A DNA stretch of 64,000 nucleotides. Origin: Halorussus ruber (GTDB lineage Archaea; Halobacteriota; Halobacteria; Halobacteriales; Haladaptataceae). Below the pieces are notes generated by a model. It did not search any database. It saw only the letters and a list, made by a program, of their open reading frames with translations, and was not told the origin of the DNA. This document shows, piece by piece, positions 18,170 to 26,742 of the stretch. The translations under genes and the position numbers were made by a program. The DNA is taken from contig NZ_SBIT01000008.1 in assembly GCF_004765785.1 (NCBI RefSeq), positions 248,001-312,000 on the forward strand, read 5' to 3'. Numbering within the stretch: the stretch's first letter is position 1; the number at the start of each line of letters is the position of its first letter.

Positions 18170-19636
18170 TCAGGAGAGGATAGTCCGGACGCGCCGGATG
18201 TCGAGCAGGCCGCCCGCGATGGAGAGGCCGCCCCAGACCGCGACGCCCGCGAAAATCGAGGCGACGACCGCGAGCGCGCCGCCGACCTGCGCGAGGACCG
18301 CCACGACCGCAATCGACATCGCGGCCGTGACCCCGACGACCGCGGCGAGGTGGCGCGCGAGTTCCCCGACCGCCAACGAGAGTTCCGAGTGGATGACCCA
18401 GAGCGTGACCGCCAGCACTCCGGCGTGGGTGATGACCGTCGCGCCAGCCGCGCCGACCACGCCGAAGGCCGGAATCATCACGAGGTTGAGCAGGAAGTTG
18501 GCGACCGACCCTCCTCCTTTGGCGATGGCCCGCTCGCGGGCCCTCCCGAGGAAGTCGAGGGTGTCCCCCGTGACGTAGGAGACCGCTTGGAGGACGACGT
18601 AAGCCGAGAACACCTGTAGGACGGGCGCGGCGTCGGCCCACTTGTCGCCGAAGACCAGCGTGATGGCTGGTTCGGCCACGATGACGATGCCCGCCGCGGC
18701 CGGGACGTACAGCAGGAGGATGTACTTCAGCGTGGTCTCGTAAATCTGGGCGGCGTGGTCGGTCTCGCCGTCGGCCTTGTGTTCGCCGTAGGCGGGCGAG
18801 AGCGTGAACCCGAGCGAGGCGGCGGGCGAGTGGACGAACCCCATAATCTGCTTGGCGAGGTAGTAGTAGCCCACCGCGACCGGGTTCATGAAGTAGCCGA
18901 CCAGAATCGTGTCCACGCGCTTGTCGAGGATGTTGGCTCCTCGGGTCGCGGTCAGCGGGATGCTGTACCGGGCGACTCGGCGCGTCAGCCCCGGTTCCGG
19001 CGAACTCGACCGGTCGGCGTCCCGATAACACTTCCGGTAGAGGAGGCCGAGCCCCAGCGCTGCGCCGACCCCGTAGCCGACGATGTAGCCCACGAGGGCA
19101 CCGATTGCCCCGCCGATGAGCAGGACGAACGCCGCCGCGAGCGCGAGGCGGCTTATCGACCCGACGGCCCGGATGACCGCGCTGTTGGTAATCTGGTTGT
19201 AGCCCTGAAACAGGACCTGCGAGAAGGTGAACATCGAGTGGACCGCGATGTAGGCCGCCCCGACCACGAGGAGGGGTCCGAGTTCCGGTTGCCCGATTAG
19301 CTCGGAGACGTGTCCGGCCAACAGCGCGAACAGGCCGCCCACGACGCCGATGGCCGCGAGCCGGTAGACGACCGCGGCCCGGAGGACGTGTGGCACTTGT
19401 CCGGGGTCCGTCTCGCGGTACTCGGTGATGTAGCGCGCCGCGGCCTTGGCGATGCCGAGGTCGCTGAACAGTTGGACGACGCCCATCACCGCCAGCGCCG
19501 CGCCCAGCAGACCGTACTGCTCTTGGGTGAGCAGGAATCGAGCCAACACGACCATCAGCACGCCGCTGGCGGCCATGTGGAGGACTCGCGCGCTCAGCAT
19601 CGCCTTGAACGACCGCGAGAACTGTTTCAGGTCCAT
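18170..19636 (-). CDS. Polysaccharide flippase (Wzx/RfbX-like)
   Basis: The 488-aa product has 12-14 membrane segments and the start MDLKQFSRSFKAMLSARVLHMAASGVLMVVLARFL is visible as the family opening (basic head then first helix, ending in FLLTQEQYGLLG). It moves lipid-linked oligosaccharides across the membrane. An alternative in-frame ATG lies at 19696; no Shine-Dalgarno marks either. An ATAACAAAG element is 209 bases upstream of the start used here. It lies 80 bases before the GalE-like gene on the same strand, but that gene has its own TATA box. Confidence 0.9.
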   Translation of the reverse strand: MDLKQFSRSFKAMLSARVLHMAASGVLMVVLARFLLTQEQYGLLGAALAVMGVVQLFSDLGIAKAAARYITEYRETDPGQVPHVLRAAVVYRLAAIGVVGGLFALLAGHVSELIGQPELGPLLVVGAAYIAVHSMFTFSQVLFQGYNQITNSAVIRAVGSISRLALAAAFVLLIGGAIGALVGYIVGYGVGAALGLGLLYRKCYRDADRSSSPEPGLTRRVARYSIPLTATRGANILDKRVDTILVGYFMNPVAVGYYYLAKQIMGFVHSPAASLGFTLSPAYGEHKADGETDHAAQIYETTLKYILLLYVPAAAGIVIVAEPAITLVFGDKWADAAPVLQVFSAYVVLQAVSYVTGDTLDFLGRARERAIAKGGGSVANFLLNLVMIPAFGVVGAAGATVITHAGVLAVTLWVIHSELSLAVGELARHLAAVVGVTAAMSIAVVAVLAQVGGALAVVASIFAGVAVWGGLSIAGGLLDIRRVRTILS

Positions 19637-19845
19637 GTGAAGTCGTTCGTAGCGAGTGCGTCCGTTCGCCCCTCTCCTCCGGGAATCGGCCACCATCGCG
19701 GCGACGTATCCATCGGTCGCCGCGGCACGGACTCTACCGGAGGAAGACGTTGCCTCAGTCTCGCAGAGTAGTATTCACGTAGATTCATGACTGGCGAACT
19801 CGCGTCTTCCGACGCGCGGTTACTTTCATTCTCCCGGCGATGGGG

Positions 19846-19854
19846 CTTTGTTAT
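19846..19854 (-). promoter_or_regulatory. ATAACAAAG element upstream of the flippase gene
   Basis: Reads CCCATAACAAAGCCCC on the minus strand. The identical ten bases around the core (CCATAACAAAGCCCC) recur at 21.88 kb before the next gene of the region. Confidence 0.6.
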
Positions 19855-19958
19855 GGGTCGCTTATCGGGAACGAGCCGAGGGAAGGCGTGACACGCCGCC
19901 CGAGTTGAGAACAGTAGCCCGAGTCTCTCCGTCGAGAAACGTCTCCCTCGACGCCGCC

Positions 19959-19974
19959 AAAGAAAAAAGCGAGT
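19959..19974 (-). terminator. T-run terminator of the 20.0-21.8 kb gene
   Basis: On the minus strand CGCTTTTTTCTTTGG lies about 30-40 bases after the stop codon of the membrane protein gene. A T-rich run is the usual archaeal intrinsic terminator. Confidence 0.5.
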
Positions 19975-20000
19975 TCGCAAGGTCGGTTCGTCGCGCTCGA

Positions 20001-21815
20001 CTACGCCGTACTGTTGGTCTCGCTGTCGGTCAGGTAGACCTGCATGCCGCCGTTGGCCTGCACGCGAGAGAGGCCCGGCGTCGAGTCGAGCGACCGGAAG
20101 CCCTGTCGGTCGAACCGGAAGCCCTTGTACACCTGGAGGTCCTGCTGCTTGGCCCGGTCGGTGTACGCCAGATACCGGTCCTCGTAGTGGCGTGAGATGT
20201 ACTCCCCGGTGAAGTTCTCGTCCACCGCCGGATGCTCCTCGCTGGCGTAGAGGCTTCCCCTCGCCACCTTCCGCTTCCGACTCTCCTGATAGCCAAGCAC
20301 GCCGTCAGTCCAGCGCTCGCCAGACCCGCGGATGCCGACGAACGCGGCCGAACCCTTGTGTTCGACCGCGGTCTCGTAGCCGTCCATCTGAGCCTCGGTG
20401 ACGTGGCTGGACGACTGGTACATGTACGGCGACTGGTAGACGGTGGGAACCGAAACCGCGAGTAGGACCACCATCACGACGCCGAGCATGGTCCGGGCGC
20501 TCCTCTGCGAGAACCGAGTCGAGAGGCCCTCGACGACCCGCGAGAGCGCGATGGCACCGAGTATCGTCACCAGCACCAGCATGAAGCCCAGCTGTCGGAA
20601 GTGGAGCTTCTCGTAGCTGACGACGAAGTACGCCACGAACAGCATCCCGATGGGCACCAGTCCGAGACCGAGATAGCGGACGAACGCCGAAACGTCCGGC
20701 GAGTCGTCGATTCGGCCGAGGAACCCGCTCAGGACCAGCAGGCCCGCCAGCGCGAGGAACACGACGGCGACGAAGAACAGCTTGAGGAACAGCATCGTGA
20801 ACGACCCGCCGATGGCCGACAGCGAGACCGCCTGCTGGGTCACCTCACCGCCGACCTCCGGGCCGTTCAGAATCATGTTGACCAGCGCGCTGGCCGCCCC
20901 GGACGCCCGCTCGTGGCGGGGTGCCCACACGAGGAAGATACCCGCGACGAGGGCGGTCTGGAGCGCCAACAGCGGATGGTCGCCTTCCCGGGTTCCCCAC
21001 CACTTCGCAACGACCTGGAGGCCCAGCATCGCGGCGAAGACGAACAGGACGTTGAGCGCCTGCTGGGGGTGAATCAGCACGATTGCGGCCGAGGAGACGG
21101 CCATCAACAGCCCCGTGGGCGTTCCCACGAGGAGGTCGTCGCGGTCGGCCTCAGTGAGGTACCGCGCCAGCAGGAACAGCACCAGCGGGAGAAAGAGGAT
21201 GGCCTGCGAGGTCGGGTGGGCCATCTGGAAGACGCTGATGTTGGTTATCGGGACGAACAGAAAGCCCGACAGCGCCGCGATTGCCGACGCGAGTTTGCTC
21301 TGGGTCATCCGCCACGTCGCCAGCGGCAGGAAGACGAGGAAGACCGCGTTGAACGCCATAATCATCACCAAGATGGCGCGGTTCAGCCCCATTCCGGTCG
21401 CGTCGGCGAGGAACACCGCGATGGTGTGCGTGCCGGGGTAGAGCAGGTCGAGCGTCGACATCCTGCCCGCGGCGATGTCTTTGGCCCACCCGAGGTGGGT
21501 CAGCGAGTCGCCCGCCCCGAAGAAGTAGTACGACCGCAGGACGGGAATCGACGCGATGGCGAGCGCCGCGACGCCGCCGAGCGCGAGCGCCAACTTCCGC
21601 GGTCGGCCCTCGGACTGCAACCCGACGAAGACGGCGACCAGCAGGGCCGCGCCCGTCCCGAGCCAAAACGAAAGCGGCGTCTCGGCGTAAATCGACAGTT
21701 CGTAGCTCTCCGGCGGCGACCCGTGCGCGACGAGTACCGCCGCGGCCAACGACACGAAACCGACGAGAAGTGCGCCTTTCTCCCATCTACGGGAGTCGTG
21801 AGTGTCCGAAGCCAT
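20001..21815 (-). CDS. Large multi-pass membrane protein, possible GT-C-type glycosyltransferase
   Basis: The 604-aa product has about 12-14 membrane helices over residues 15-450 and a soluble C-terminal domain of about 130 residues. The first large loop carries an acidic motif (FFGAGDSLTHLGWAKDI, near residue 98), placed like the catalytic Asp of GT-C glycosyltransferases. No family is certain. Its position between flippase and glycosyltransferase genes suggests polymerisation or transfer of a lipid-linked sugar. A single ATAACAAAG element 60 bases upstream is its likely promoter. Confidence 0.8.
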   Translation of the reverse strand: MASDTHDSRRWEKGALLVGFVSLAAAVLVAHGSPPESYELSIYAETPLSFWLGTGAALLVAVFVGLQSEGRPRKLALALGGVAALAIASIPVLRSYYFFGAGDSLTHLGWAKDIAAGRMSTLDLLYPGTHTIAVFLADATGMGLNRAILVMIMAFNAVFLVFLPLATWRMTQSKLASAIAALSGFLFVPITNISVFQMAHPTSQAILFLPLVLFLLARYLTEADRDDLLVGTPTGLLMAVSSAAIVLIHPQQALNVLFVFAAMLGLQVVAKWWGTREGDHPLLALQTALVAGIFLVWAPRHERASGAASALVNMILNGPEVGGEVTQQAVSLSAIGGSFTMLFLKLFFVAVVFLALAGLLVLSGFLGRIDDSPDVSAFVRYLGLGLVPIGMLFVAYFVVSYEKLHFRQLGFMLVLVTILGAIALSRVVEGLSTRFSQRSARTMLGVVMVVLLAVSVPTVYQSPYMYQSSSHVTEAQMDGYETAVEHKGSAAFVGIRGSGERWTDGVLGYQESRKRKVARGSLYASEEHPAVDENFTGEYISRHYEDRYLAYTDRAKQQDLQVYKGFRFDRQGFRSLDSTPGLSRVQANGGMQVYLTDSETNSTA

Positions 21816-22479
21816 GTGTAATCAAACCGCGCCCGGTCGGGCGCGTCGCTACCTCGAAACGTCCCCGCGTCGGGGCTTTGTTATGGGCCGCCTGAAGCGG
21901 TGTAGGTGGTGAAAACGGGAGTGTAGGCGCTCGCGGGACTGTTTCGAAGAGCGGTCGATTCTGCGTCGGGAGCGGGGCCGATTCGGGGTCAGGCGAGGGT
22001 CGATTCGGGGTCGGGCAAAGGTCGATTCGACCTCGAAAACGACAGTCAGCGCCTGCCAGACTGTTCCCGGCGATGCTCCTCCCTTCGGAAATATATAGGT
22101 TTCTGCAACAATTAAATAGTTAGTTTAAACAATTGTATAGGATGTTTTGTATCACCTCTCAATCCCGCGGGCGGCGACTGCGAGTAGTCGCCGCTCGCCC
22201 CGCGTCGAGGACCGACGCTCGACTTTTGCTGATTCTCCGCGGCGGACCGACGAACCGGTTCGGCACTCGCCAGACTGCCTCGACACTCGTTAGACTACCA
22301 CGATAGCTATCGAAACACCCGTGGAATCGTGGGTGAATCGCCCCGCAGAATCGCTCCTCGGCCGCCGAGGAGGTATTTTGCGCCCTCACCGGAAACGAGA
22401 CATTCGCTAACCCTTATCAGGGTACGGCAGTAAGTTACTCATAGATACCCGCTTACCGACCGTAAGCGGCCAGAAACCC
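21816..22479. other. Intergenic region with ATAACAAAG element, short repeats and A+T island
   Basis: No gene is supported in these 664 bases. Left end: ATAACAAAG element and a CCCCG...CGGGG hairpin (21863-21875). Middle: three imperfect copies of a GATTCGGGGTC / GGTCGATTCG word (21978-22036). Then an A+T island (22090-22145) containing AATTGTATAGG, a word also found in the 35.8-kb spacer, and a CGATAGCTATCG palindrome (22302-22313). Confidence 0.5.
21876..21884 (-). promoter_or_regulatory. ATAACAAAG element upstream of the 604-aa membrane protein gene
   Basis: CCCATAACAAAGCCCC on the minus strand, 60 bases before the ATG at 21815. A short GC hairpin follows immediately, in the presumed leader. 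Confidence 0.6.
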
Positions 22480-22647
22480 ATGACCGGAAAATACGAGAGC
22501 GACAACAACCGCGACGAAGCCGAAATCGACGCCGAACGCTACGCCGCCTTCAGCGACGGGAGCGGCGGCACCGTCGTCTACGACACCCAGAACGACGCCG
22601 CGTGGCTCAAGTCCGACGCGGCGGTCGAAATCACAGAGATGACCTGA
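22480..22647 (+). CDS. Short acidic haloarchaeal protein (DUF7331-like)
   Basis: The 55-aa product starts MTGKYESDNNRDEAEIDAER and ends AWLKSDAAVEITEMT. It is strongly acidic with a central YAAFSDGSGGTVVYD; similar short proteins occur across haloarchaea with unknown function. Codon use matches the host (GC-rich third positions). The gene lies between two noncoding stretches and seems to be a single unit. Confidence 0.7.
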   Translation: MTGKYESDNNRDEAEIDAERYAAFSDGSGGTVVYDTQNDAAWLKSDAAVEITEMT

Positions 22648-22785
22648 GTTCGGTGTCGGTCGGCCAGTCGTCGAGTTGGCTGTGTGTTGTCTTTTTGGGG
22701 AGATGGGTTCAGACTGAGTCGAGACTTCGAGTAGGTGAGCCGTGGTTTCGAGAGTGACCGCGAGAGTCGGAAAGGCTGTAGTTTC

Positions 22786-22799
22786 GAAAGCCCTCGCGC
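22786..22799 (+). repeat. Extra 5' end of repeat R1
   Basis: GAAAGCCCTCGCGC, identical to the first 14 bases of R1 copy A, stands alone 51 bases before it. It looks like a partial or nested copy. Confidence 0.5.
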
Positions 22800-22836
22800 T
22801 TGGAACCGCAGGAACCGACAGGGCAGTAGTGTCCTC

Positions 22837-23078
22837 GAAAGCCCTCGCGCGGTTCGCGGTCGTCGTCCGAGAGCGACGCTCTCGTGATCACGAAAATCTT
22901 CGATTTTCGAACGACTCCGGCGGATATTCTGCGCTCTCCGCACCGTCCGCGCAGAATAGAGCCGCCGGAGACGACCACGGCCTTCGGACACCGGCGGACA
23001 AACCGCGTCCGCCGAGCAGTCGTTCGCTTCGCTCACGACAACCGCGAACCCCGCTTGCCCTTTCAGTCCGCCAGGAAG
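22837..23078 (+). repeat. Structured repeat R1, copy A (long form)
   Basis: Starts GAAAGCCCTCGCGCGG and ends CCCTTTCAGTCCGCCAGG. The core hairpin is CTCCGGCGG (22915-22923) with CCGCCGGAG (22962-22970) and ATTCTGCGC (22926-22934) with GCGCAGAAT (22949-22957), closing the loop TCTCCGCACCGTCC. Extra hairpins absent from copy B flank it (22891-22908; 22992-23014). Stem bases differ from copy B by paired changes; the loop is nearly the same. Confidence 0.75.
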
Positions 23079-23187
23079 TTGTCTGCCTCGCCGAGCGAGG
23101 TCCGTGGTCGTCTCGACCACAGAACCGCGGGTCTTGAACTCGCGGCCCGCGGCCGCGAACAACCGCAACCGCCGAACCGCGGGTCCT

Positions 23188-23214
23188 GACTTTCCGGCTT
23201 GTGGGCCGGAAAGT
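23188..23214. terminator. Perfect 11-bp hairpin at the end of the zinc-ribbon gene
   Basis: GACTTTCCGGC and GCCGGAAAGTC pair around TTGTG with the minus-strand stop codon inside the stem. It may end or stabilise the short transcript. Confidence 0.4.
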
Positions 23215-23378
23215 CAAGACGGATGCTGATGCTTGATTCGCTCGGCGACCTGCCCCGGAACCGGCGTCCCGCAGTCTCGGCACTTCCACGTTCGGGTCGT
23301 GTGTCCCTCCTCCTTCTGGAGGTCCTGCTTGTACCGCAGGGTCGCGCCGCAGGTGCATCGGTGGGTCGCTGGGGACAT
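23214..23378 (-). CDS. Small zinc-ribbon protein
   Basis: The 54-aa product starts MSPATHRCTCGATLRY and has a second knuckle WKCRDCGTPVPG; C-x-C plus C-x2-C is a treble-clef or ribbon zinc site. The ATG is 25 bases after a TATA box on the minus strand (GGTTTATCTTT, about 23398-23410), giving a leaderless transcript. Similar small zinc ribbons are common in haloarchaea (DUF7838-like); function unknown. Longer frames on this strand that overlap it are in the wrong frame. Confidence 0.75.
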   Translation of the reverse strand: MSPATHRCTCGATLRYKQDLQKEEGHTTRTWKCRDCGTPVPGQVAERIKHQHPS

Positions 23379-23422
23379 GCGCGATACTGGGGGCCGCGGA
23401 AAGATAAACCGCCCGCCGAGGG

Positions 23423-24403
23423 TCAGTTCAGCGCGCTGACCGTCGGTCGAGTGCGGTCGGTCGCGCCGTCGCGGTCGGTCACACCCGAGTCACGTCCGAC
23501 CGCCTGCTCGTAGACCGCAGCGAGGCGCTCGGCGACGCGCTCGACCCGCAGGTCCGAAATCGCCTCCCGGCCGTTCGATTGGCAGGGGTCGGCCAGCACG
23601 TCGGCCAGTTCGTCGACGAGTTGGGCGTCCGTCCGGCAGATCGCCGAGGGCGAGACGCCCCGCAGACACTCGCGGACGTCGCCCACGTCGGTCGCCACCA
23701 CCGGCAGGTTACAGCACATCGCCTCCTTGACCGAGTTGGGCAGGCCCTCCCGGCGCGAGGTCAGCAGGAGCGCGTCGGCGGCGTTCATGTACGCCGGAAT
23801 CAACTCGTGGTCCACGCCGCCGAGCGGGTGGAGCGCCACGGGGTCGCCGACTCGCTCGCGGACCGACTCGACCACGCGCCCGGCCCGGGGAAAGTCCTTC
23901 ACGTCCCTGTCCGGCGCGTAGGGAAACAGGACGTGGCGGGCCTCGTGGCTCCAGCCGACCCGCTCGCGGGCGGCGGGTTTTGGCGCTGGCTGGAACTGCT
24001 CGGCGTTCACGCCGTGGGGCACGACGTGGCTCTGGGCGTCGAGTTCCGCGTCCATCTCCTCGGACATCACGACGACCTCGTCGGCCCGCCTGGCGCAGGC
24101 CTGCGAGAGCCAGCCGAACTCTCCCAACAGGTCCGACCCCCACAGCGAGAGGACCACCGGCAGGTCCGACTGGGCCAGCGCCATCGGCGCGGTCAGGCCG
24201 TAGTTGGCGTGAATCAGATCGTAGTCTCCGGCGGCCTCTCGGACCGCCCGCGGAACGAACCGGAGGTAGTCGGCGACAGACCGGCCCTCGTCGGGATTTC
24301 CGGGTACCTCCAGCGTCGTGCGTTCGATACCGAGGTCGGCGAGCGCCGCGGTCTCCCGCCGGTAGAAGCCCGGCGTGTTGGCGGTGAGGCTGAGAACGTG
24401 CAT
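23423..24403 (-). CDS. Glycosyltransferase family 4 (GT-B fold)
   Basis: The 326-aa product has an N-terminal acceptor domain (NYGLTAPMALAQSDLPVVLSLWGSD) and the C-terminal donor-binding segment ADALLLTSRREGLPNSVKEAM, with the E-x7-E motif of GT4 retaining transferases. Length is slightly short for the family. It should add one sugar from a nucleotide donor on the cytoplasmic face. It lies downstream of the eight-gene sugar operon after a 216-base gap and has a variant element, ATTACAAAG, 54 bases before its start. Confidence 0.88.
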   Translation of the reverse strand: MHVLSLTANTPGFYRRETAALADLGIERTTLEVPGNPDEGRSVADYLRFVPRAVREAAGDYDLIHANYGLTAPMALAQSDLPVVLSLWGSDLLGEFGWLSQACARRADEVVVMSEEMDAELDAQSHVVPHGVNAEQFQPAPKPAARERVGWSHEARHVLFPYAPDRDVKDFPRAGRVVESVRERVGDPVALHPLGGVDHELIPAYMNAADALLLTSRREGLPNSVKEAMCCNLPVVATDVGDVRECLRGVSPSAICRTDAQLVDELADVLADPCQSNGREAISDLRVERVAERLAAVYEQAVGRDSGVTDRDGATDRTRPTVSALN

Positions 24404-24457
24404 TAGTTTCTCGGGGTCCGTCGCGGACCGCTCTGTGCTACTTTAGACCGATTCGGC

Positions 24458-24466
24458 CTTTGTAAT
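24458..24466 (-). promoter_or_regulatory. Variant ATTACAAAG element before the glycosyltransferase gene
   Basis: One mismatch to the ATAACAAAG consensus, sense orientation, 54 bases before the ATG. It sits in a GGCC...GGCC palindromic context. Confidence 0.4.
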
Positions 24467-24619
24467 TGGCCGGTTGAACTCGGAGAACAGCGACTCGGAG
24501 AACGTTGTCCGATTTCGCAACTAGTTAGGCCGCGTCAATCGGCGGAAAACAGTTCAGACGGCTAAGTTGTCTGTCCGGCGCGAGCTACTGGTTCCGGACT
24601 GGTTCCGGTCCGCCCCGAG

Positions 24620-25708
24620 CTACTGAACCAGCTTGTAGGCGCGCTTGGCGACGTTCATCGCCGCACCGGGCGATTCGACGACGTAGTACGGCACTAAGTC
24701 CGCGCCGAACTTCGCCTTGTACCGACAGAGGCGCTCGGTGTTCGCGCCCATCAGGTCGTACTTCGTGACCGACTCGACCGGCGGGTCCTCGACGAGGTCC
24801 TCGATGAGTCGCCAGTGGATGAAGCTGTTGACAGCGGTGCCCTCGTAGATTGCCTTCGCGCCGCCCTGCCAGAAGTAGGCGTGGTCGTTCGAGTACAGCG
24901 CCGTGATACCCGAGAGGTACTCGCCGCCTCCGTCGCGGGCGACGTAGGCCCGAGCGCGGTCCTCGGCCGAAAGCGCCTCGAAGAGGTCACGGACGTACTC
25001 CCACGTCAGGCCGAAGGGTTCGTCCTGCTCGGCGAACCGGCGCTGGGTGGCCCGATAGATTTCGCGGGCACCCGACAACCCCTCGGTCTCGACGGTCACG
25101 TCGAGGTCCTCGGCGTCGCCGATTTCTCGCCGCAAGCTCTTGGAGAAGGATTTTTTGACCTCCTCGGCCTCCCGGCCCTCCAAGTCGAGGAAGTAGGTAA
25201 AGTTCGGTTCGACTTGGAGGTTCCCCCACGAGTAGGGTCGGGGGTCGCCGTAGGCCGCGTTGCACTCCATCCGAAAGAGGGTCAGCCGCGAGTCCACGTC
25301 GAGGCGGTCCACCACCTTTTCGGCCATCGGCGACTCGACGCCGACCTCCGCGAGTCGCCGGTCCAAGTCGAGGTCGGTCCCGACCTGCTGGAGGACCTTC
25401 TCGGTGAACTCGTTGTTGACTTTCTCCTGCTTGCGACGCTTGGGGCTCGTCGGCATCAGAATCGGCCCGAGCCGGGGGATGCCCAGACTCGGCGGGGGCG
25501 ACGTGACCGCGGTCCCGACCGACTTGCGCTGGACGAAGACGGGCAGCAGCGCGATGGGCTGTTGGCCCTTGAACCCGCCGAACAGCTTCATCTCGGCGTC
25601 GGTGTGGTCCGCGACCACCTCCAACGCCTCGGGTCGGTGGAACACTTCGTATCCGTCGCTCGGCAGCGCCGACTCCCACTCCGACAGTTCGAGTTGCTCG
25701 ACTCTCAT
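24620..25708 (-). CDS. FemAB/GNAT-like acyl or aminoacyl transferase, copy 1
   Basis: The 362-aa product resembles FemAB-type proteins (two GNAT-like halves): an N-terminal FHRPEALEVVADHTDAEMKLFGGFKGQQP and a C-terminal YDLMGANTERLCRYKAKFGADLVPYY. Bacterial FemAB proteins attach amino acids to cell-wall precursors; archaea lack that wall, so the acceptor here is probably an amino sugar or uronic acid of the surface glycan (inference). It overlaps the upstream deacetylase-like gene by four bases and ends the sugar operon. A paralogue is at 39.8 kb. Confidence 0.82.
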   Translation of the reverse strand: MRVEQLELSEWESALPSDGYEVFHRPEALEVVADHTDAEMKLFGGFKGQQPIALLPVFVQRKSVGTAVTSPPPSLGIPRLGPILMPTSPKRRKQEKVNNEFTEKVLQQVGTDLDLDRRLAEVGVESPMAEKVVDRLDVDSRLTLFRMECNAAYGDPRPYSWGNLQVEPNFTYFLDLEGREAEEVKKSFSKSLRREIGDAEDLDVTVETEGLSGAREIYRATQRRFAEQDEPFGLTWEYVRDLFEALSAEDRARAYVARDGGGEYLSGITALYSNDHAYFWQGGAKAIYEGTAVNSFIHWRLIEDLVEDPPVESVTKYDLMGANTERLCRYKAKFGADLVPYYVVESPGAAMNVAKRAYKLVQ

Positions 25709-26742
25709 CCTGTTGGCTCGGTGTTCAGGCCGGTTTTCACTTTGTTATCCCCCGCCTGTTCCGGTCGTAAGCGACACCTGTCGGCGCTCTCGCCGTCTAC
25801 GACTTCCGCCTCGTCGCCCGCCTCGGACGCCTCGGCGGGATGGTCCATCATCGCGTAGTAGTCGGCGGGTGCGCCGACCCACGCGCCCATCTCCAAGGCC
25901 GTCTCGATGAGTCGCCGGTAGAGTCGCCGGTAGCCGGGGAAGTCGGTCCGGTTGAACAGTCTTGGATGCCAGAGCGCAGACATCACGGCGTCGTTCTCGG
26001 CGGCCTCGGAGAGCAGCGCCTCGCACTCGGCCCACGCCGCCTCGTACTCCTCGCCGGGGTCCGGCAGCGCGCACTCCATCACCGTCAGCGGGAAGACCAC
26101 GAACTCGTCGTCGAAGGGTCGGAAAGGAAGGTACTCCTCGAAGCCGAACGTCTCGCTGGAACCGGGGCTGGCGTCGTACTTCAGGCCGATGTCGCGGTGG
26201 TGGTCCCACGTCTCGGGTCCGCGATTGAGGTGGTGCTGGCGACCGCCGGTCACCGACTCGCCCAGCGCCAGCTCCAGCATCGTCTTCTCGGTCTCGAGGC
26301 GGTCCCTGTCGTCGTAGGAGTCGTACGAGCCGTGAAGCCCGACTTCCCATCCGCCCTCGTTCAGGCGCTCCAGTAAATCCAGCATCTCGGGAGTTTCGAG
26401 GCTGTACCGACCGAAGTGTTCGACCCAGTAGAACGGACTCAGCCAGTCGCGCGGCGAGCGTTCGAGGAGGTGGCGCTCTCGCAGGAAGTAAAAGGACGAC
26501 CGCACGTCCAGCGACTCCTCCAGTTCCATGATGTCCTCGAACGTCCACCACGGGTTCACGCTCGGCCGGAGCGCCCGCAGCTGGCTCAAATCGCGGTGTT
26601 CGACGGCGTGGTACGCCGACTGAATCGACTTGTACGGCCGGTCCACGTCGTGGGTCAACAGGAGCGCGAACTCCGAGTCCGCGACGGCGGAGGGCCGACC
26701 GGCAATCTTCGGATTCGACTGATGTGGCTCTCGTTCAGGCAT
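25705..26742 (-). CDS. Polysaccharide deacetylase-like protein
   Basis: The 345-aa product has the NodB-type opening LLLTHDVDRPYKS (T-H-D-V-D metal/base motif), GGWEVGLHGSYDSYDD and ALWHPRLF. Such proteins remove acyl groups from amino sugars or are inactive relatives; the first Asp pair and the His are present. It overlaps wecB-like by eight bases and the FemAB-like gene by four, so it belongs to the sugar operon. The acidic tail after about residue 300 is typical of halophiles. Confidence 0.82.
   Translation of the reverse strand: MPEREPHQSNPKIAGRPSAVADSEFALLLTHDVDRPYKSIQSAYHAVEHRDLSQLRALRPSVNPWWTFEDIMELEESLDVRSSFYFLRERHLLERSPRDWLSPFYWVEHFGRYSLETPEMLDLLERLNEGGWEVGLHGSYDSYDDRDRLETEKTMLELALGESVTGGRQHHLNRGPETWDHHRDIGLKYDASPGSSETFGFEEYLPFRPFDDEFVVFPLTVMECALPDPGEEYEAAWAECEALLSEAAENDAVMSALWHPRLFNRTDFPGYRRLYRRLIETALEMGAWVGAPADYYAMMDHPAEASEAGDEAEVVDGESADRCRLRPEQAGDNKVKTGLNTEPTG
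25740..25748 (-). promoter_or_regulatory. ATAACAAAG element before FemAB-like copy 1 (inside the upstream gene)
   Basis: Reads GGATAACAAAGTG on the minus strand and ends 31 bases before the ATG at 25708. It overlaps codons for GDNKV at the end of the deacetylase-like gene, so it may be an internal promoter or a coincidence of coding. Confidence 0.45.

Larger units (their letters stand above)
19637..20000. other. Spacer between large membrane protein and flippase genes
   Basis: These 364 bases hold the terminator-like T run of the upstream gene and the ATAACAAAG element of the flippase gene. A 117-codon minus-strand frame is Arg-rich and rejected as coding. Confidence 0.55.
22648..23213. other. 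Noncoding region carrying structured repeat R1 copy A
   Basis: No gene is supported. Most of the region is repeat R1 and related hairpins. Frames of up to 196 codons here lack haloarchaeal acidic composition. The right end holds the hairpin that ends the zinc-ribbon gene. Confidence 0.55.

Noticed and set aside
22837-23078. CRISPR array suspected from repeated words
   Set aside because: The repeated parts are hairpin arms of R1, not evenly spaced direct repeats with unique spacers. No cas gene is present.
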